DNA of 56,889 nucleotides from CAYONP01 sp964405335 (GTDB lineage Bacteria; Armatimonadota; UBA10988). Positions within the stretch are counted from its first letter, which is position 1. Each line of letters opens with the position of its first letter. The stretch spans positions 1-56,889 of the forward strand of contig CAYONP010000030.1 in assembly GCA_964405335.1 (NCBI GenBank), in the 5' to 3' direction. The notes under the pieces were generated by a model. That model was not told the origin of the DNA. It ran no database searches and worked only from the letters and a program-made list of their open reading frames with translations. The translations under genes were made by a program, and so were the position numbers. This document shows, in pieces, positions 1-9,403 of the stretch.

Positions 1-833
1 GCTCGCGCCAGGCGCGCACGCTATCCTCGTGGCACGGCGTGCAGCGGTCGGGCGACGGGTAGCGCACCTCGCCGCCGCCGGTGCCGCGCTCGTTCTCGCG
101 CACCTGGCGGAAGTGCTCGTCGACCCAGCCTTTGACCGTCTCGTCAACCGGCCCGTCAGCGACCAGTTCGGTGGTTGCTTCGAGTTGTCAGCCGTCATCC
201 GCCAGAGTCGCACGGATCACGCTGAGCGACCGCCCGCGGCGGGTGATGGGCGGGCACGACCTGCGCCCGACCTCCGGTAGGGGCAGCCCTTGTGGCTGCC
301 CGATGCTCCGCCAACCCGCTCCCGGAGCGGGCGACCACAAGGGCCGAAACCGGCGGTAGGGGCAGCCCTTGTGGCTGCCCGATGCCTCGCGAGCGCGCTC
401 CCGGAGCGGGCGACCACAAGGGTCGCCCCTACCTCGCCGGCGTTCAGCTCGGCACGGCGACGCGCGCCAGATCGCGGTTACCCAGCGCACAGGCATCAAC
501 GCCAAGATACGCCATCGCACGTCCGATGACGGCCAGCCGCCGAGGATCGTTGCCGGGCGCCTCGAGGTCGAGCAGTTCGCCGATGTCGAACAGGATGAGG
601 TCGGGCTGCTCGGCGCGCAGCTCAGCGACCATGGCGGCCCGCCGCGCCAATCCCCCTGCCCGCTGTCCGCCGCAGTTGCACGGTTCGAGGTAGCCGTGGG
701 TTTGGCCGGTGAGGGTGAGGGTTAGCGGCGGATGCCAGCTAGCCGATGCCGAGGCAAGGGCGCCGATGATGGACAGCACCACAACCGCAATGGCAGTTGG
801 CCGATGGCGCAGTGCTACCGCAATGCCGGTCAT
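1..833 (-). pseudogene. Broken metallophosphoesterase/multihaem cytochrome gene
   Basis: Reading leftward from the ATG at 833, the first 129 codons give a signal-anchor-like N-terminus followed by a stretch with GYLEPCNCGG and AGGLARRAAM. This resembles the start of UshA-like metallophosphoesterases that are fused to multihaem cytochromes. The frame ends at 444 shortly after a GNRDLA motif, so most of the phosphoesterase domain is missing. Homology-like sequence resumes at about 255-1 in another frame, with an in-frame TGA at 190-188, and includes a CTPCH haem motif near the window edge. The two parts are separated by a repeat block (276-433). The ATG overlaps the stop of the upstream gene (ATGA), which suggests a former operon. 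Start, motifs, stop and frame change are read directly; the family name is inferred. The 3' end lies outside the window. Confidence 0.6.
276..433. repeat. Two tandem MITE/REP-like palindromic units
   Basis: There are two units, about 276-343 and 355-433. Each begins GGTAGGGGCAGCCCTTGTGG, with an internal GGCAGCC/GGCTGCC hairpin, and each carries the right-hand CCGGAGCGGGCGACCACAAGG. The second unit ends in GCCCCTACC, the inverted complement of its start. The same termini occur at 9404-9498. The block lies inside the broken phosphoesterase/cytochrome gene. Confidence 0.75.
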
Positions 834-2338
834 TCGCGCTCTCGACTTGTGGCCCCAACCGGTCGGCCGAGGTAGAACCTCTGCGCTGTAGCCCTCCAGT
901 AGACCGGAGCGCCAGCCTCGTCAGTGAGGCGGGCGTAGTGCGCGTACTCGTACACCGGCCGGATCCCGATGTGAATCGTGCAGTCCTCTAGGTCAGAGGG
1001 TTGCATGGGGCGCCATTCCTGGAGGGGGTCATCAGCAGCGGGAGGGAGCGGGCTGGTTGATCTGAGCACCAATCGCTGCTGCTCGGGCGTCAAGGCGTGC
1101 CACGCCAAGACCTCGTCCGGCTCATCGAGGTCACGGTCGGCGAGGTCCACGAACGGGGAGTCGCTGTCGCGCAGACCGGCCAGCACAGCATCGATCCACA
1201 GAGCGTCGTCGGGCGGTTCCTGAGTAGCCAAGGCTAACGACGCAGGCGCCGTCTGCAGCGTGAGCCCACTTCCTTCATCGGCGAGTTCGCGCCGCCACAG
1301 CAGACCGGTGGTCCATTGTATCGCCAGCATGAGGTCGGTCGCGTGGTAGCTCGCGCCAGTAAGGTAGAGCCGCTCGCTGGCGTGCTCATCGGCGACGCGG
1401 TAGGCGCCAACGGTGGAGAGCCTGCCAATCAGGTCGCTCAGCGTGTACCAGCCCGCGGCGAGCTCGATCTGCGGCGCCGCGGGCTCCGTGCCCTCGAGCC
1501 ATGCTAGTGCGAGCGCTTCGCCCCTGTCGGTTGGCTGAGTGCCGGCGCTAACGAGCGTGCTTTCGTCGCACGGCACGAACATCTCACCGGGCTTGTCCGG
1601 CAGGCTCGAGAAGGCAGTCAGTCCACGGACGATCGACTCCCCTGTGGGATCGACGACACTGACTTTCAGGGCCACTCCGACCCGCAGGCCGAACCGCCAC
1701 TCCAGAGCCGCGAAGCCGTCGGATAGACGCTGAGCCCGCGACGCGGTGTCAAGCATCGCCTGCCACATGGTGTCGTCGAGCACGGGCAGTCCCACGCGTT
1801 GCCGCTGCGCATCGAGGGTCCGTCGCACTCCGGTGGTCAGTGGGACCACCTGCCCCGGCCGGCGCGTTGGCGGCTTCATGGCTGCGGGGTGTACGGCACG
1901 AAGCAGCTCTTCGGCCGCTGGGACCGCATCGAGGAGAAGGGTCCGCCCGCCAGCAAGCGCCTCTCGCAGATGCGGCGGCAGACGCGACGTGACCAGCCTC
2001 AGGACGCTCGCCTCCGGCACCGGGCCTAGCTCCATCACATCCGCCACACGCAGGGGCGCCTTAGTGCCACCCATGCCGAACGCGTGCCACGAATGCAGAC
2101 CGTCCTGCTCGGCCCATGCGCGCACCGATAGAATGTCGAGCGGCAGATCCTCCGGCGGTTCGACGGCCAGGATGAGCGCCCAGAGCGCCGCTGGAGCAGG
2201 CGGGCCGTCACCTGTGACGGCGGACTCCGCGCCACAGGCTGGAGACCCGCCGAGCGTGCAGCAAGTGACGGCGATGCCGGTGATGCGCGCCAGGAATGCC
2301 CCGCCACGACTTCGGCGGGCGTGGGGTTGACGGACCAC
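830..2338 (-). CDS. Secreted protein of unknown function
   Basis: This encodes 502 residues and I recognise no domain. The start is a GTG at 2338, chosen because a strong GGGAGGTG Shine-Dalgarno lies just upstream. The N-terminus has an arginine-rich stretch and then a hydrophobic segment with cysteines (residues about 15-35), consistent with export. The rest is a soluble mixed alpha/beta sequence without obvious repeats or catalytic motifs. A region around residues 290-350 (WYTLSDLIGRL, TGLLWRREL) resembles secretin/FecR-STN-like short domains found in planctomycete proteins, but this is a weak impression. The stop overlaps the start of the broken phosphoesterase gene by four bases, and the upstream Cys-rich gene is 18 bases away, so the three were probably co-transcribed. 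Confidence 0.7.
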   Translation of the reverse strand: MVRQPHARRSRGGAFLARITGIAVTCCTLGGSPACGAESAVTGDGPPAPAALWALILAVEPPEDLPLDILSVRAWAEQDGLHSWHAFGMGGTKAPLRVADVMELGPVPEASVLRLVTSRLPPHLREALAGGRTLLLDAVPAAEELLRAVHPAAMKPPTRRPGQVVPLTTGVRRTLDAQRQRVGLPVLDDTMWQAMLDTASRAQRLSDGFAALEWRFGLRVGVALKVSVVDPTGESIVRGLTAFSSLPDKPGEMFVPCDESTLVSAGTQPTDRGEALALAWLEGTEPAAPQIELAAGWYTLSDLIGRLSTVGAYRVADEHASERLYLTGASYHATDLMLAIQWTTGLLWRRELADEGSGLTLQTAPASLALATQEPPDDALWIDAVLAGLRDSDSPFVDLADRDLDEPDEVLAWHALTPEQQRLVLRSTSPLPPAADDPLQEWRPMQPSDLEDCTIHIGIRPVYEYAHYARLTDEAGAPVYWRATAQRFYLGRPVGATSRERE

Positions 2339-2356
2339 GTTGCACCTCCCGCGTCG

Positions 2357-2800
2357 CTAGTCGCAGTCGCAGAGATACCTGTCCACGAAGTGCTGCTCGA
2401 TCTGGCCCAGTGGGCCCTGGCCACTGCAGCAGTCGCAGGCGCCATCTCCGTCGCAGTCGTTCCAGGTCCCAGACCCGTTGTAGATGAACGTGAGCGTGAG
2501 CTCGATGGTATAGCAGTTCTCGTCATCAGGGAGGTAGTCGGACGGGTCGATCACCGTGTAGGCGGTGCGCGTCAGGAAGAAACTCTCTTTGCACGTGGCG
2601 CCGTAGCAGGCAACGCCCGCATGGTCTGGGCATTCCACATCCTGGTACCATGAAATGTAGTCGTGATTGGCGCACGTGTCGTCGAAGTGTATGGTCCTGT
2701 AGTAGTGGGCCACCATCTGGCACGGCATAGGCCAGCAGACGCCCACCGCCATCCCCTGCCCCACGAACCCGACCACCAGCGCGATCAGAACGTTCCTCAT
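2357..2800 (-). CDS. Small secreted cysteine-rich protein
   Basis: This encodes 147 residues from the ATG at 2800; an in-frame GTG at 2809 is an alternative start. An N-terminal hydrophobic stretch (residues about 2-20) looks like a signal peptide. The mature part is rich in cysteine, with about a dozen Cys, including a terminal acidic cluster DCDGDGACDCC that resembles a calcium-binding DxDxDG loop. Many cysteines in an exported protein imply disulfides. It is the first gene of a tight minus-strand run with the 830-2338 gene. I do not recognise the family. Confidence 0.65.
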   Translation of the reverse strand: MRNVLIALVVGFVGQGMAVGVCWPMPCQMVAHYYRTIHFDDTCANHDYISWYQDVECPDHAGVACYGATCKESFFLTRTAYTVIDPSDYLPDDENCYTIELTLTFIYNGSGTWNDCDGDGACDCCSGQGPLGQIEQHFVDRYLCDCD

Positions 2801-3083
2801 TTCCCTCACCCCGCGCGGCTCTCACCGCGCGATGCGCGCGATGCGTACGACATGCTGGAGTCTACGCACAGAGTGGGGCGAGGTGTCAAGGGGGTTTGGC
2901 GCGACCAGACGTAACCAGTACCTTGAATCCGGCCCAGGCGAGCGGGACACGGCAGCCGGTCACCACGGGGACCGCGCGGCCGGGCCGGGGTCCCCGTGGC
3001 GCCGACGGGTCGAGAGGGTCCGACGGTCGCCCCGGCCGCAGGAGGCCGGCTGGTCCGGGCGAAGCCTGACGCGGAGTTGTCCG

Positions 3084-6000
3084 ATGCCGCGCCTGGTGGT
3101 CCTCCTGCTTGCCGCCCTACCCCTCGCCGCCGCCGAGGAGCGGATCCTGATTGAGGATCTCGGCTTCCCCGGCGCGTTTGCACCCGAGATCTGGAACAAG
3201 GCGCCGGGCACCGTCGAGACCAGCGGCGAGGTGCCCGATGAATGGGACGGCGAGCGCGGCCTGGCGGTGCGGGTCGACTGGCCGGCCGGGGCGGAGTTCC
3301 GCTTTTACAACGTGCTGCCCCGCCTCTCACGCGGCGACATACCGTATCGCCTGAAGCAAGTTTCGGTCTGGGTACAGGGCGCCGGCATCGACCGCTCGCT
3401 CGAGCTCCACTTCCGCGACGCGGCGGGCGAGTCGGTCAAGCTCGGGCTGGGCAACGTGTCGTTCGAGGGGTGGCAGCAGAAGCAGCTCAACATCCCTCCG
3501 GACTGGCGCCAGCCGCTGCGCTTCGGCGGCCTCACGCTGCACAACTACGGTCGCAACGACGCCGGCGGCAGCGGCACGGTGCGGTTTGCCGGGCTCGAGG
3601 GCGTGATCGACACCGAGGATCGACTGGTGCCCGAACTGCCGGGGCCGAGCCTACTGGTCGCGCCGTCGGATCCGTTCGGCCTGGCCGACGCCGAGGGCAC
3701 CGCGGCGATCGACCTGCGCCTGCTGCCCTGGCCGGGCGACACGGCCGAGTACCGGCTCGACTGGATGCTGCTGCTGCCCGGCGGCCAGTCGCTGCGCACG
3801 GGTACCGTTGAGGGCGAACGGCTGGCGGTGCCGCTCGGCCGCTGCGGCACCTACCGCTGCCGCATCAGCCTGCTCCGCGCCGGCGTCGAGCTGCGGTCGG
3901 TCGAACTGACGCTGGCTCAGGTATCGCCCCAGCCGGCGTTGAGCGAGGCCGAGCGCGATGCCTCGTCGATGGGCGTCTGCACGCATCTCGACCCGCCGTT
4001 CGGGTTGTTCGAGCGACTCGGCGTGCACTGGGCGCGCGACTACTCGTGGGGCTGGCTCGGCCGCGGCGAGACGGCGCCGGTGGGCAACGGGCTCGACTTC
4101 GCCCGCGTCGCCGAGACCGCCGCATCGCACGGGGTGAACCTGCTGCCCTGCCTCATGGGCGCCTTCCGCAACGCCGACCAGACCGCCTTCGAGCGCGACG
4201 CCGAGGCGGTGCGGGCCGGCTTCGAGCGCATCGCCCGCGCGCTGCCCGGCATCGGCTACTGGGAGATCGACAACGAGTTCGAGTACCACCTGTCGGCCAA
4301 GCGATTCGACCTGGCCAACTACGCCAACGCGCTGAACGCCGCCGCCGCCGGCCTGGCCGCCGCGGGTGACGCGACGCTCGTGCTCAACGGCACGGCGGGC
4401 ATCCGCTACGACGACACGGTGGCGCTACTGGAGAGCGACGCCGGCGAGGCGTTCGGGGTGGTCAACTCGCATCACTACACAGGCACCGCGCCGCCCGAGC
4501 GGGCCACGGCCGATGTGAACCTCGGCGGCAACGAGCGAATGCAGACGATGACCTGGCTCGACCTGCTGCGGCAGACCAGCCGAGTCAGCCACGCCGCGGG
4601 CAAGCAGCACTGGCTGACCGAGGTCGGCTGGGACGCCACCGGCGGGCCGTCGGTCGGCGAGGAGCTGCAGGCGGTCTATCTCCCGCGGGTCTATCTGCTC
4701 GCCCGCTGGGCCGGGTGCGAGAAGGTCTTCTGGTACTTCGACCGCGACACCGAGGGCGACGGCATCTTCAGCTCGTGCGGCCTGCGGCGGCTCGACGGCA
4801 GCCTGCGCCCGGCCGCCGTCGCGCTGGCCGCTCTGTCGGCGCAGACCGCGCGCGGTGAGCTGCTCGGCCGGCTCGACCTGGGCGACGACGAGCTCTGGGC
4901 GATGCTGCTCCGCGAGCCGGACGGCCAGCCGGTGGTCGCGGTCTGGCGCCACTCGGGCGAGTCGCCGCTGCCCGCCGGGCTGCACGGCGCGCCGGCGGTC
5001 GACCTCTACGGCAATCCGACGCGCGCGACCAGCGCCACGCCGTCGATCGTCTACCTCCGGCCGCGCACCTTGCCCGACGGCTGGGTCGAGCAGGCGCGGG
5101 CCGAGTGGCTGTCGCCGAGCATCGTCGCGGTGCGGCCGGGGCACCAGACGAGGCTGGAGGTCCAGGCGCCGGGCGCGGCACTGTCGCTGACCGGCCTGCC
5201 CGCGGGTCTGACCGCCGGCGAGTGGACCGGCACGGACGAGCGCCGGGCGACGTTGCGCTGCTCGGCCGTGGTCGAGCCGGGCAACTACTCGGCCGTCGCC
5301 GTGGCCGCCGGTCAGGGCTGGACCAAGCGCTGGCCGCTGGAGCTCGTCGTCGAGCCGCTGATCGAGGTCGCCGGCCCGCCTTACGACCCGGCCCAGGCCG
5401 ATTTGTTGCGGCTCCGCGCGCCGGTCGCCGTCGAGCAGGTCGAGGCCTCGCTGGACGGTGGCGTGGTGGCCCCGGCGACGTTCCGTCTGCTGCCGGGGGT
5501 CGAGCAGCGGCTGGCCATCGCGCCATCGCCCGATGCGCGCGGGCCGCTGGCGCTGACGCTGCGCGGCTCGAACGGAGTGACCCAGCGCGCGCTGCTGCGG
5601 CCGCTGGACTGGACCTTGCCGCGGCTGGGCGAGATGCGCATCGACGGCGAGCTGGGCGACTGGCCGGAGCCCTGGCCCGACGGGATGCTGGCGCTGAGCC
5701 ACAGCGCGCCCCAGCCGCGCATCTGGGCCGGCTGGCGGCCCGAGGGGCTCTACCTCGCGGCCGAGCTGCCGCTGCGCGGCCTGCTGCCGGGCAAGCTCGA
5801 TTCGTTCTGGGACTGGACCAATCTGGAGTTGTTCATCGCCCCGCCCGGCGGCGGCCGGCGGCAGTTCTTCCTGCTCCCGCAGCGCGATGGTGAGCGCTGG
5901 CGACTGGCCGCCGCCGCCTGGGCGCGCGACGGCCAGCCGCGCAGCTCGCTCCTGACAAACTGTCCGACGGCCCTGGTGAACGCCGGCGAGCGGGTCGTCT

Positions 6001-6185
6001 TCGAGGCGCTGATCCCGGCGGCCGAGCTGGGAGCCACGCCGGAGCCGGGAGCCGGTTGGCGGCTCGGGCTGTCGCTCCATGCCGTCGGGACCGACGCCAC
6101 CTGGGACGCGGCCTGGCCGCGCCTAAAGTCGGACGGGCTGCTCGGCGGCGTCGCGGCGCTAGGGAGAATCACCTTCGCGCCGTGA
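3084..6185 (+). CDS. Secreted GH39-like glycoside hydrolase with C-terminal CBM9-like domain
   Basis: This encodes 1033 residues. The frame is open further upstream, but the ATG at 3084 begins a clean signal peptide (MPRLVVLLLAALPLAAA), so I start there. An N-terminal beta-sandwich (about 20-190) precedes a clan-A (beta/alpha)8 domain. The putative acid/base Glu398 lies in EIDNEFEY and the putative nucleophile Glu513 in WLTEVGWD. The 115-residue spacing is close to that of GH39 enzymes. Linker beta domains follow, and the last about 180 residues (from MRIDGELGDWPE) look like a CBM9-type carbohydrate-binding domain. It probably cleaves a plant or microbial glycan outside the cytoplasm; the substrate cannot be told. 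Family assignment is by motif and spacing. Confidence 0.75.
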   Translation: MPRLVVLLLAALPLAAAEERILIEDLGFPGAFAPEIWNKAPGTVETSGEVPDEWDGERGLAVRVDWPAGAEFRFYNVLPRLSRGDIPYRLKQVSVWVQGAGIDRSLELHFRDAAGESVKLGLGNVSFEGWQQKQLNIPPDWRQPLRFGGLTLHNYGRNDAGGSGTVRFAGLEGVIDTEDRLVPELPGPSLLVAPSDPFGLADAEGTAAIDLRLLPWPGDTAEYRLDWMLLLPGGQSLRTGTVEGERLAVPLGRCGTYRCRISLLRAGVELRSVELTLAQVSPQPALSEAERDASSMGVCTHLDPPFGLFERLGVHWARDYSWGWLGRGETAPVGNGLDFARVAETAASHGVNLLPCLMGAFRNADQTAFERDAEAVRAGFERIARALPGIGYWEIDNEFEYHLSAKRFDLANYANALNAAAAGLAAAGDATLVLNGTAGIRYDDTVALLESDAGEAFGVVNSHHYTGTAPPERATADVNLGGNERMQTMTWLDLLRQTSRVSHAAGKQHWLTEVGWDATGGPSVGEELQAVYLPRVYLLARWAGCEKVFWYFDRDTEGDGIFSSCGLRRLDGSLRPAAVALAALSAQTARGELLGRLDLGDDELWAMLLREPDGQPVVAVWRHSGESPLPAGLHGAPAVDLYGNPTRATSATPSIVYLRPRTLPDGWVEQARAEWLSPSIVAVRPGHQTRLEVQAPGAALSLTGLPAGLTAGEWTGTDERRATLRCSAVVEPGNYSAVAVAAGQGWTKRWPLELVVEPLIEVAGPPYDPAQADLLRLRAPVAVEQVEASLDGGVVAPATFRLLPGVEQRLAIAPSPDARGPLALTLRGSNGVTQRALLRPLDWTLPRLGEMRIDGELGDWPEPWPDGMLALSHSAPQPRIWAGWRPEGLYLAAELPLRGLLPGKLDSFWDWTNLELFIAPPGGGRRQFFLLPQRDGERWRLAAAAWARDGQPRSSLLTNCPTALVNAGERVVFEALIPAAELGATPEPGAGWRLGLSLHAVGTDATWDAAWPRLKSDGLLGGVAALGRITFAP

Positions 6186-6203
6186 CGAGTAACTCCGCGT
6201 CCG

Positions 6204-6225
6204 GCGGCGCATTGCGATGCGCCGC
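6204..6225. terminator. Perfect hairpin between convergent genes
   Basis: A 9-bp perfect stem (GCGGCGCAT/ATGCGCCGC) with a TGCG loop lies between two convergent genes. It has no U-tract. A related but imperfect sequence (GGCGCCTTGCGATGCGTCGC) lies in another convergent gap near 53570-53590. It could act as a bidirectional terminator or be a REP-type repeat. Confidence 0.4.
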
Positions 6226-6250
6226 TACAGACGTAACAGCAAGGCGGCGG

Positions 6251-7396
6251 TCAGAGCTTCCACTTCGCGGTCAGGTCGATGAACAGCCGATCGGTGTCGC
6301 GCGCGCCGGCGCCGTTCAGCGGCTGGTAGCGATCGAAGTGGTAGTAGCTTGCCTCAAAGGTCAGCCAATCGCACACCGGCGCCGAGTAGCCGACCTCGAG
6401 GCAGCTCCGGTTGCCGGTGCCTTCGCCCAGGTCGCTGTCGGCCCACGGGCTGTAGGTGGCGTCCTGGCCGACGTCGCGCCACAGCGCATAGGCCGAGCCG
6501 TAGGGCACTTCGGGGAAGTCGAGCCGCACCTCGTAACCGGCCTTGGCCAGCGACGCGGCGGTGTTGTGGATGTACTCGAACCCGGCCTCGATCGGCAGGC
6601 CGAACAGCTCGAACGGGTACTCGATTCGACCGCGCAGGACGGTCAGCCGCGGATTGACGATGTTTCGCTGATCGGCCACGCCGTCGCCGTCGGTGTCGAG
6701 GTTGACGAAGTTGTTGGTGAACTGGCTCACCTCCGCGGTGCGGTAGTTGACCGCGCCGAACCCGTCGAAGTGGAAGACGCCGGCGGTGAGCGTGACCGGC
6801 CCGACGTCGCCGCGGACCTGGCCGGCCACCATGAACGGGTCGCTGTGCCGGCCGAACAGCGCATAGGCGGTGTAGGCGCCGACCCGCAGATCGAGGTGGT
6901 CGACCGGCCCGAGCGCGGCGCCGGGGCGCCAGCGAAGGAACACGCCGGGCGCGGTCAGGTCGCCGTCGAAGATCATCTCGCTCGCGCTCCAGGCGCTCTG
7001 CACCGGCATCAGGCCGGCGCTGACCACCAGGTTGTCGAGCGGATGGAAGTTCATCTGAATGGTGTCGAACCCGATGCTGTTGTGCTCGCCGCCGTCGCGG
7101 CCGAGGAGGGTCAGGTTGCGCGACACCGGGTCGGCCGGTTCGGTGGCCAGCCGGATGCGCCAATCGACTAGTCCGTCGTACTGCCGGCCGTCGATGCCCG
7201 GCCTGACGCGGATGCGGCCGCGGGCGCGGTACAGCGCATCCGAACGGTCGCGGCCGTCGTAGCGCGCTCGCGCGTCGCCAAAGAAGGTGAACTCGTCGTC
7301 GGCGCGGCCTGGGCCGCACGCGGCGGCGATGGCCGCGATGACCAGACAGACGGCCGGCAGCCGCCGGCGAGACGCCACGGTGTCGAGGTGCTCCAC
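6251..7396 (-). CDS. Putative outer-membrane porin
   Basis: This encodes 381 residues from a GTG at 7396 that follows a GGGAGGAG ribosome-binding site. A signal peptide is visible (residues about 12-32, ending near GRADDEF). The mature sequence alternates aromatic and polar residues in short strands with turn-rich loops (LDTDGDGVADQR is a calcium-type loop) and ends in FIDLTAKWKL, typical of a beta-barrel terminal strand. It matches the general pattern of the planctomycete/proteobacterial 'putative porin' group. It would sit in the outer membrane and admit solutes. It is convergent with the GH39-like gene, with only the hairpin between them. Confidence 0.7.
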   Translation of the reverse strand: MEHLDTVASRRRLPAVCLVIAAIAAACGPGRADDEFTFFGDARARYDGRDRSDALYRARGRIRVRPGIDGRQYDGLVDWRIRLATEPADPVSRNLTLLGRDGGEHNSIGFDTIQMNFHPLDNLVVSAGLMPVQSAWSASEMIFDGDLTAPGVFLRWRPGAALGPVDHLDLRVGAYTAYALFGRHSDPFMVAGQVRGDVGPVTLTAGVFHFDGFGAVNYRTAEVSQFTNNFVNLDTDGDGVADQRNIVNPRLTVLRGRIEYPFELFGLPIEAGFEYIHNTAASLAKAGYEVRLDFPEVPYGSAYALWRDVGQDATYSPWADSDLGEGTGNRSCLEVGYSAPVCDWLTFEASYYHFDRYQPLNGAGARDTDRLFIDLTAKWKL

Positions 7397-7473
7397 TCCG
7401 CTCCTCCCTCGTCCGATGGATGTGCGCCGCGGGGGCGCGGGCGGGAGCTTGGCAGGCCACCGTTAGCCGGAGG

Positions 7474-8454
7474 TTAGGGCAACCGATCCCAATCGAACCG
7501 GAAGGTCAGGCCGGCGGCGGTTTGGTGCAGCAGCGCCTGATAGGCCGCCTGCGCCTCGGCCGGGCTGACCGTCTCGGCCAGGCCGGCGGTGACTACCCGG
7601 CCGTCGGCCAGCCAGCGCATGGCCGCGGCGTGGTTGCCCAGGATGCTGTTGACCGCAAAGTCGCGCGGCTGGCGCGGCAGCTCCCACTCCCAGCCGCTGC
7701 GCAGGGTCACGTAGCGGTGGAAGACCAGGTGCGTCAGTTCGTGCGCGAGCAGCTCGGTCCGGCGCCGCCAGGGGGTGCCGAGCAGCACCACCTCACCCCG
7801 CTTGCGGACGATCCGTGCCCCGTCGAGCACCGGCGCCTCGTGGCCCGAGCAGTCGAGCACCAGGCCGACCTGGTCCTGCCACGCCGGGTGGCCCAGCGGC
7901 ACCTCGGCGAACACCGCCGCGCAGCCGCAGCGGGCGGCCAGCTCGCGCCGCGGCTCGACGGGATCGACCGCGCCGACTTCCCAGCCGCCGATGCGAAAGA
8001 CCTGGCTGGCCAGGTTGCCGACCAGCCCGAGCCCTGTGACCAGCATCTTCTCGGGCGGGCGGCTGCTGGTCGTGGTCATCGTGGTCATGCTCACCGCGAG
8101 GAACCGGCAGAACGGCGCCAGGTCGGCGGCCAGTCCGTCGGGCAGCGGCACCACCGCCTCGCGCCGCTGGCACTGGTGCGACTGATGGCCACCGAAGCAG
8201 AACACCGCCTGGCCGACGCGGAGGTCGTCGACGCCGTCGCCCAGGGCCTCGAGGCGAAACACCGCCGCGTATCCCGAACCGCAGGGGAAGTGCTCGCCCA
8301 GGTAGCCGCCGTTCAGCTCGGTGCCGGGGCTGATCAGGCTGAACAACGTCCGGCCGGCGACCTCGCCCGGCCCCGGCTCCTGTGCCGGGCCGACCTCGCG
8401 CAGCTCGGCCCGCTCGCGAGCGACGAACTGCACCGCGCGCAGCGTCTCGCTCAC
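7474..8454 (-). CDS. Zinc-type alcohol dehydrogenase-like oxidoreductase (MDR family)
   Basis: This encodes 326 residues from a GTG at 8454. An N-terminal GroES-like domain (LFSLISPGTELNGGY, GYAAVFRLEALG, VGQAVFCFGGHQSH) is followed by a Rossmann domain with VTGLGLVGNLASQVFRIGG (about residue 138 onward). This layout matches medium-chain dehydrogenases of the BchC/threonine-dehydrogenase-like type. The classic GHE catalytic motif is not evident, so the zinc chemistry may differ. The start overlaps the stop of the upstream TIM-barrel isomerase by four bases (GTGA), so the two are translationally coupled and probably act in the same sugar or polyol oxidation pathway. Confidence 0.75.
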   Translation of the reverse strand: MSETLRAVQFVARERAELREVGPAQEPGPGEVAGRTLFSLISPGTELNGGYLGEHFPCGSGYAAVFRLEALGDGVDDLRVGQAVFCFGGHQSHQCQRREAVVPLPDGLAADLAPFCRFLAVSMTTMTTTSSRPPEKMLVTGLGLVGNLASQVFRIGGWEVGAVDPVEPRRELAARCGCAAVFAEVPLGHPAWQDQVGLVLDCSGHEAPVLDGARIVRKRGEVVLLGTPWRRRTELLAHELTHLVFHRYVTLRSGWEWELPRQPRDFAVNSILGNHAAAMRWLADGRVVTAGLAETVSPAEAQAAYQALLHQTAAGLTFRFDWDRLP

Positions 8455-9284
8455 AGTGTCACCCCCAGCTCAGCGGCCACGCCGCGGACGTAGTCGCCGG
8501 CCAGGCGATACTGCTCGGCGTCGGGCAGGTGCTCGAGCATCACCGGCAGGTCGCCGTCGAGCCGGTCCAGCTCGCGCAGCAGCGTGCGATAGTCGAAGCT
8601 CCCGGCGCCCGGCCGGCACTCATCGAGGTGGACCATGAAGGCCTGGCTCATGGTGATGTCCTTGAGGTGGCAACTGCGGATCCGCGGGCCGAGCCGGGCG
8701 ACGAACTCACGCACCAGGCCGCCGGTGTCGAAGTAACGCGCCGGGCAGTTGACCAGGTTGACCGGGTCGAAGTGGACCGCCACCGACGGCCGGTCGATGG
8801 CGCGGAGCAGCGCCTCATACGAGTCGACCGAGTCGGGGTACATCCACGGCATCGTCTCGAGCGTGTAGGCCGCGCGCGTCGGCCGGACCGCATCGACGAT
8901 CGCGCGCACCGTTTCGACGATGGCGTCGAAGGTCTCGCTGGTCAGGTCCTCAGCGCAGGGTCCGTCCCATTTTTCGCCCCGGCTGCCGGTGATGTTGACC
9001 GCGCAGCGGGCGCCGATCCGCTCGGCCAGGTCGAGCGCGGAGCGGCAGGTTTCGAGCGCGGCGGCGCGGGTCGCCGCGTCGCGGCTGAGCGGGTTGCTCC
9101 AGGCGCCGACCTCGGCGATGACCAGCTCGGCCTGCGCCGCGGCGTCGCGGAAGGCCGCCACGGTGGCCGCATCGGCCTGCGCGCCGACCGGGCAGTAGGC
9201 GGCGCGATAGCCCGCCTCGCGCGCGGCGGCGACCCAGGCTTCGGGCGTTGAGCAGTCGGCGAAGAGCGGTCCACCCAGTCTCAT
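8451..9284 (-). CDS. Sugar phosphate isomerase/epimerase family protein (xylose-isomerase-like TIM barrel)
   Basis: This encodes 277 residues from the ATG at 9284. The sequence has the strand pattern of AP-endonuclease-2/xylose-isomerase-like barrels: YTLETMPW (metal-binding Glu), VAVHFDPVNLVN (His/Asp), SCHLKDI (His) and a late HLDECRPGAGSFDY. These conserved Glu, Asp and His positions bind a divalent metal in the family. Enzymes of this group isomerise or epimerise sugars or inosose-type polyols; the substrate is unknown. Its coupling to the downstream dehydrogenase suggests a short catabolic operon. Confidence 0.8.
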   Translation of the reverse strand: MRLGGPLFADCSTPEAWVAAAREAGYRAAYCPVGAQADAATVAAFRDAAAQAELVIAEVGAWSNPLSRDAATRAAALETCRSALDLAERIGARCAVNITGSRGEKWDGPCAEDLTSETFDAIVETVRAIVDAVRPTRAAYTLETMPWMYPDSVDSYEALLRAIDRPSVAVHFDPVNLVNCPARYFDTGGLVREFVARLGPRIRSCHLKDITMSQAFMVHLDECRPGAGSFDYRTLLRELDRLDGDLPVMLEHLPDAEQYRLAGDYVRGVAAELGVTL

Positions 9285-9403
9285 GCGCGGCTCCGGCCGG
9301 CTGGTTCACCGCCGCGCCGCGCGCTCCCTGCCCGGTGGCGAAAGTCGCGCGACTGGCACGCGACTTGCCGCACTGGCCGGCGATTGTGCGTGTTGACATT
9401 CAT

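Noticed and set aside
276..433. Possible CRISPR array
   Set aside because: Only two palindromic units with no uniform spacers and no cas genes.
4425..6080. Long minus-strand open frame antisense to the GH39-like gene
   Set aside because: High-GC shadow frame: low-complexity Arg/Gln/Ala-rich translation with no motif, while the sense frame has a signal peptide, catalytic motifs and a binding domain.
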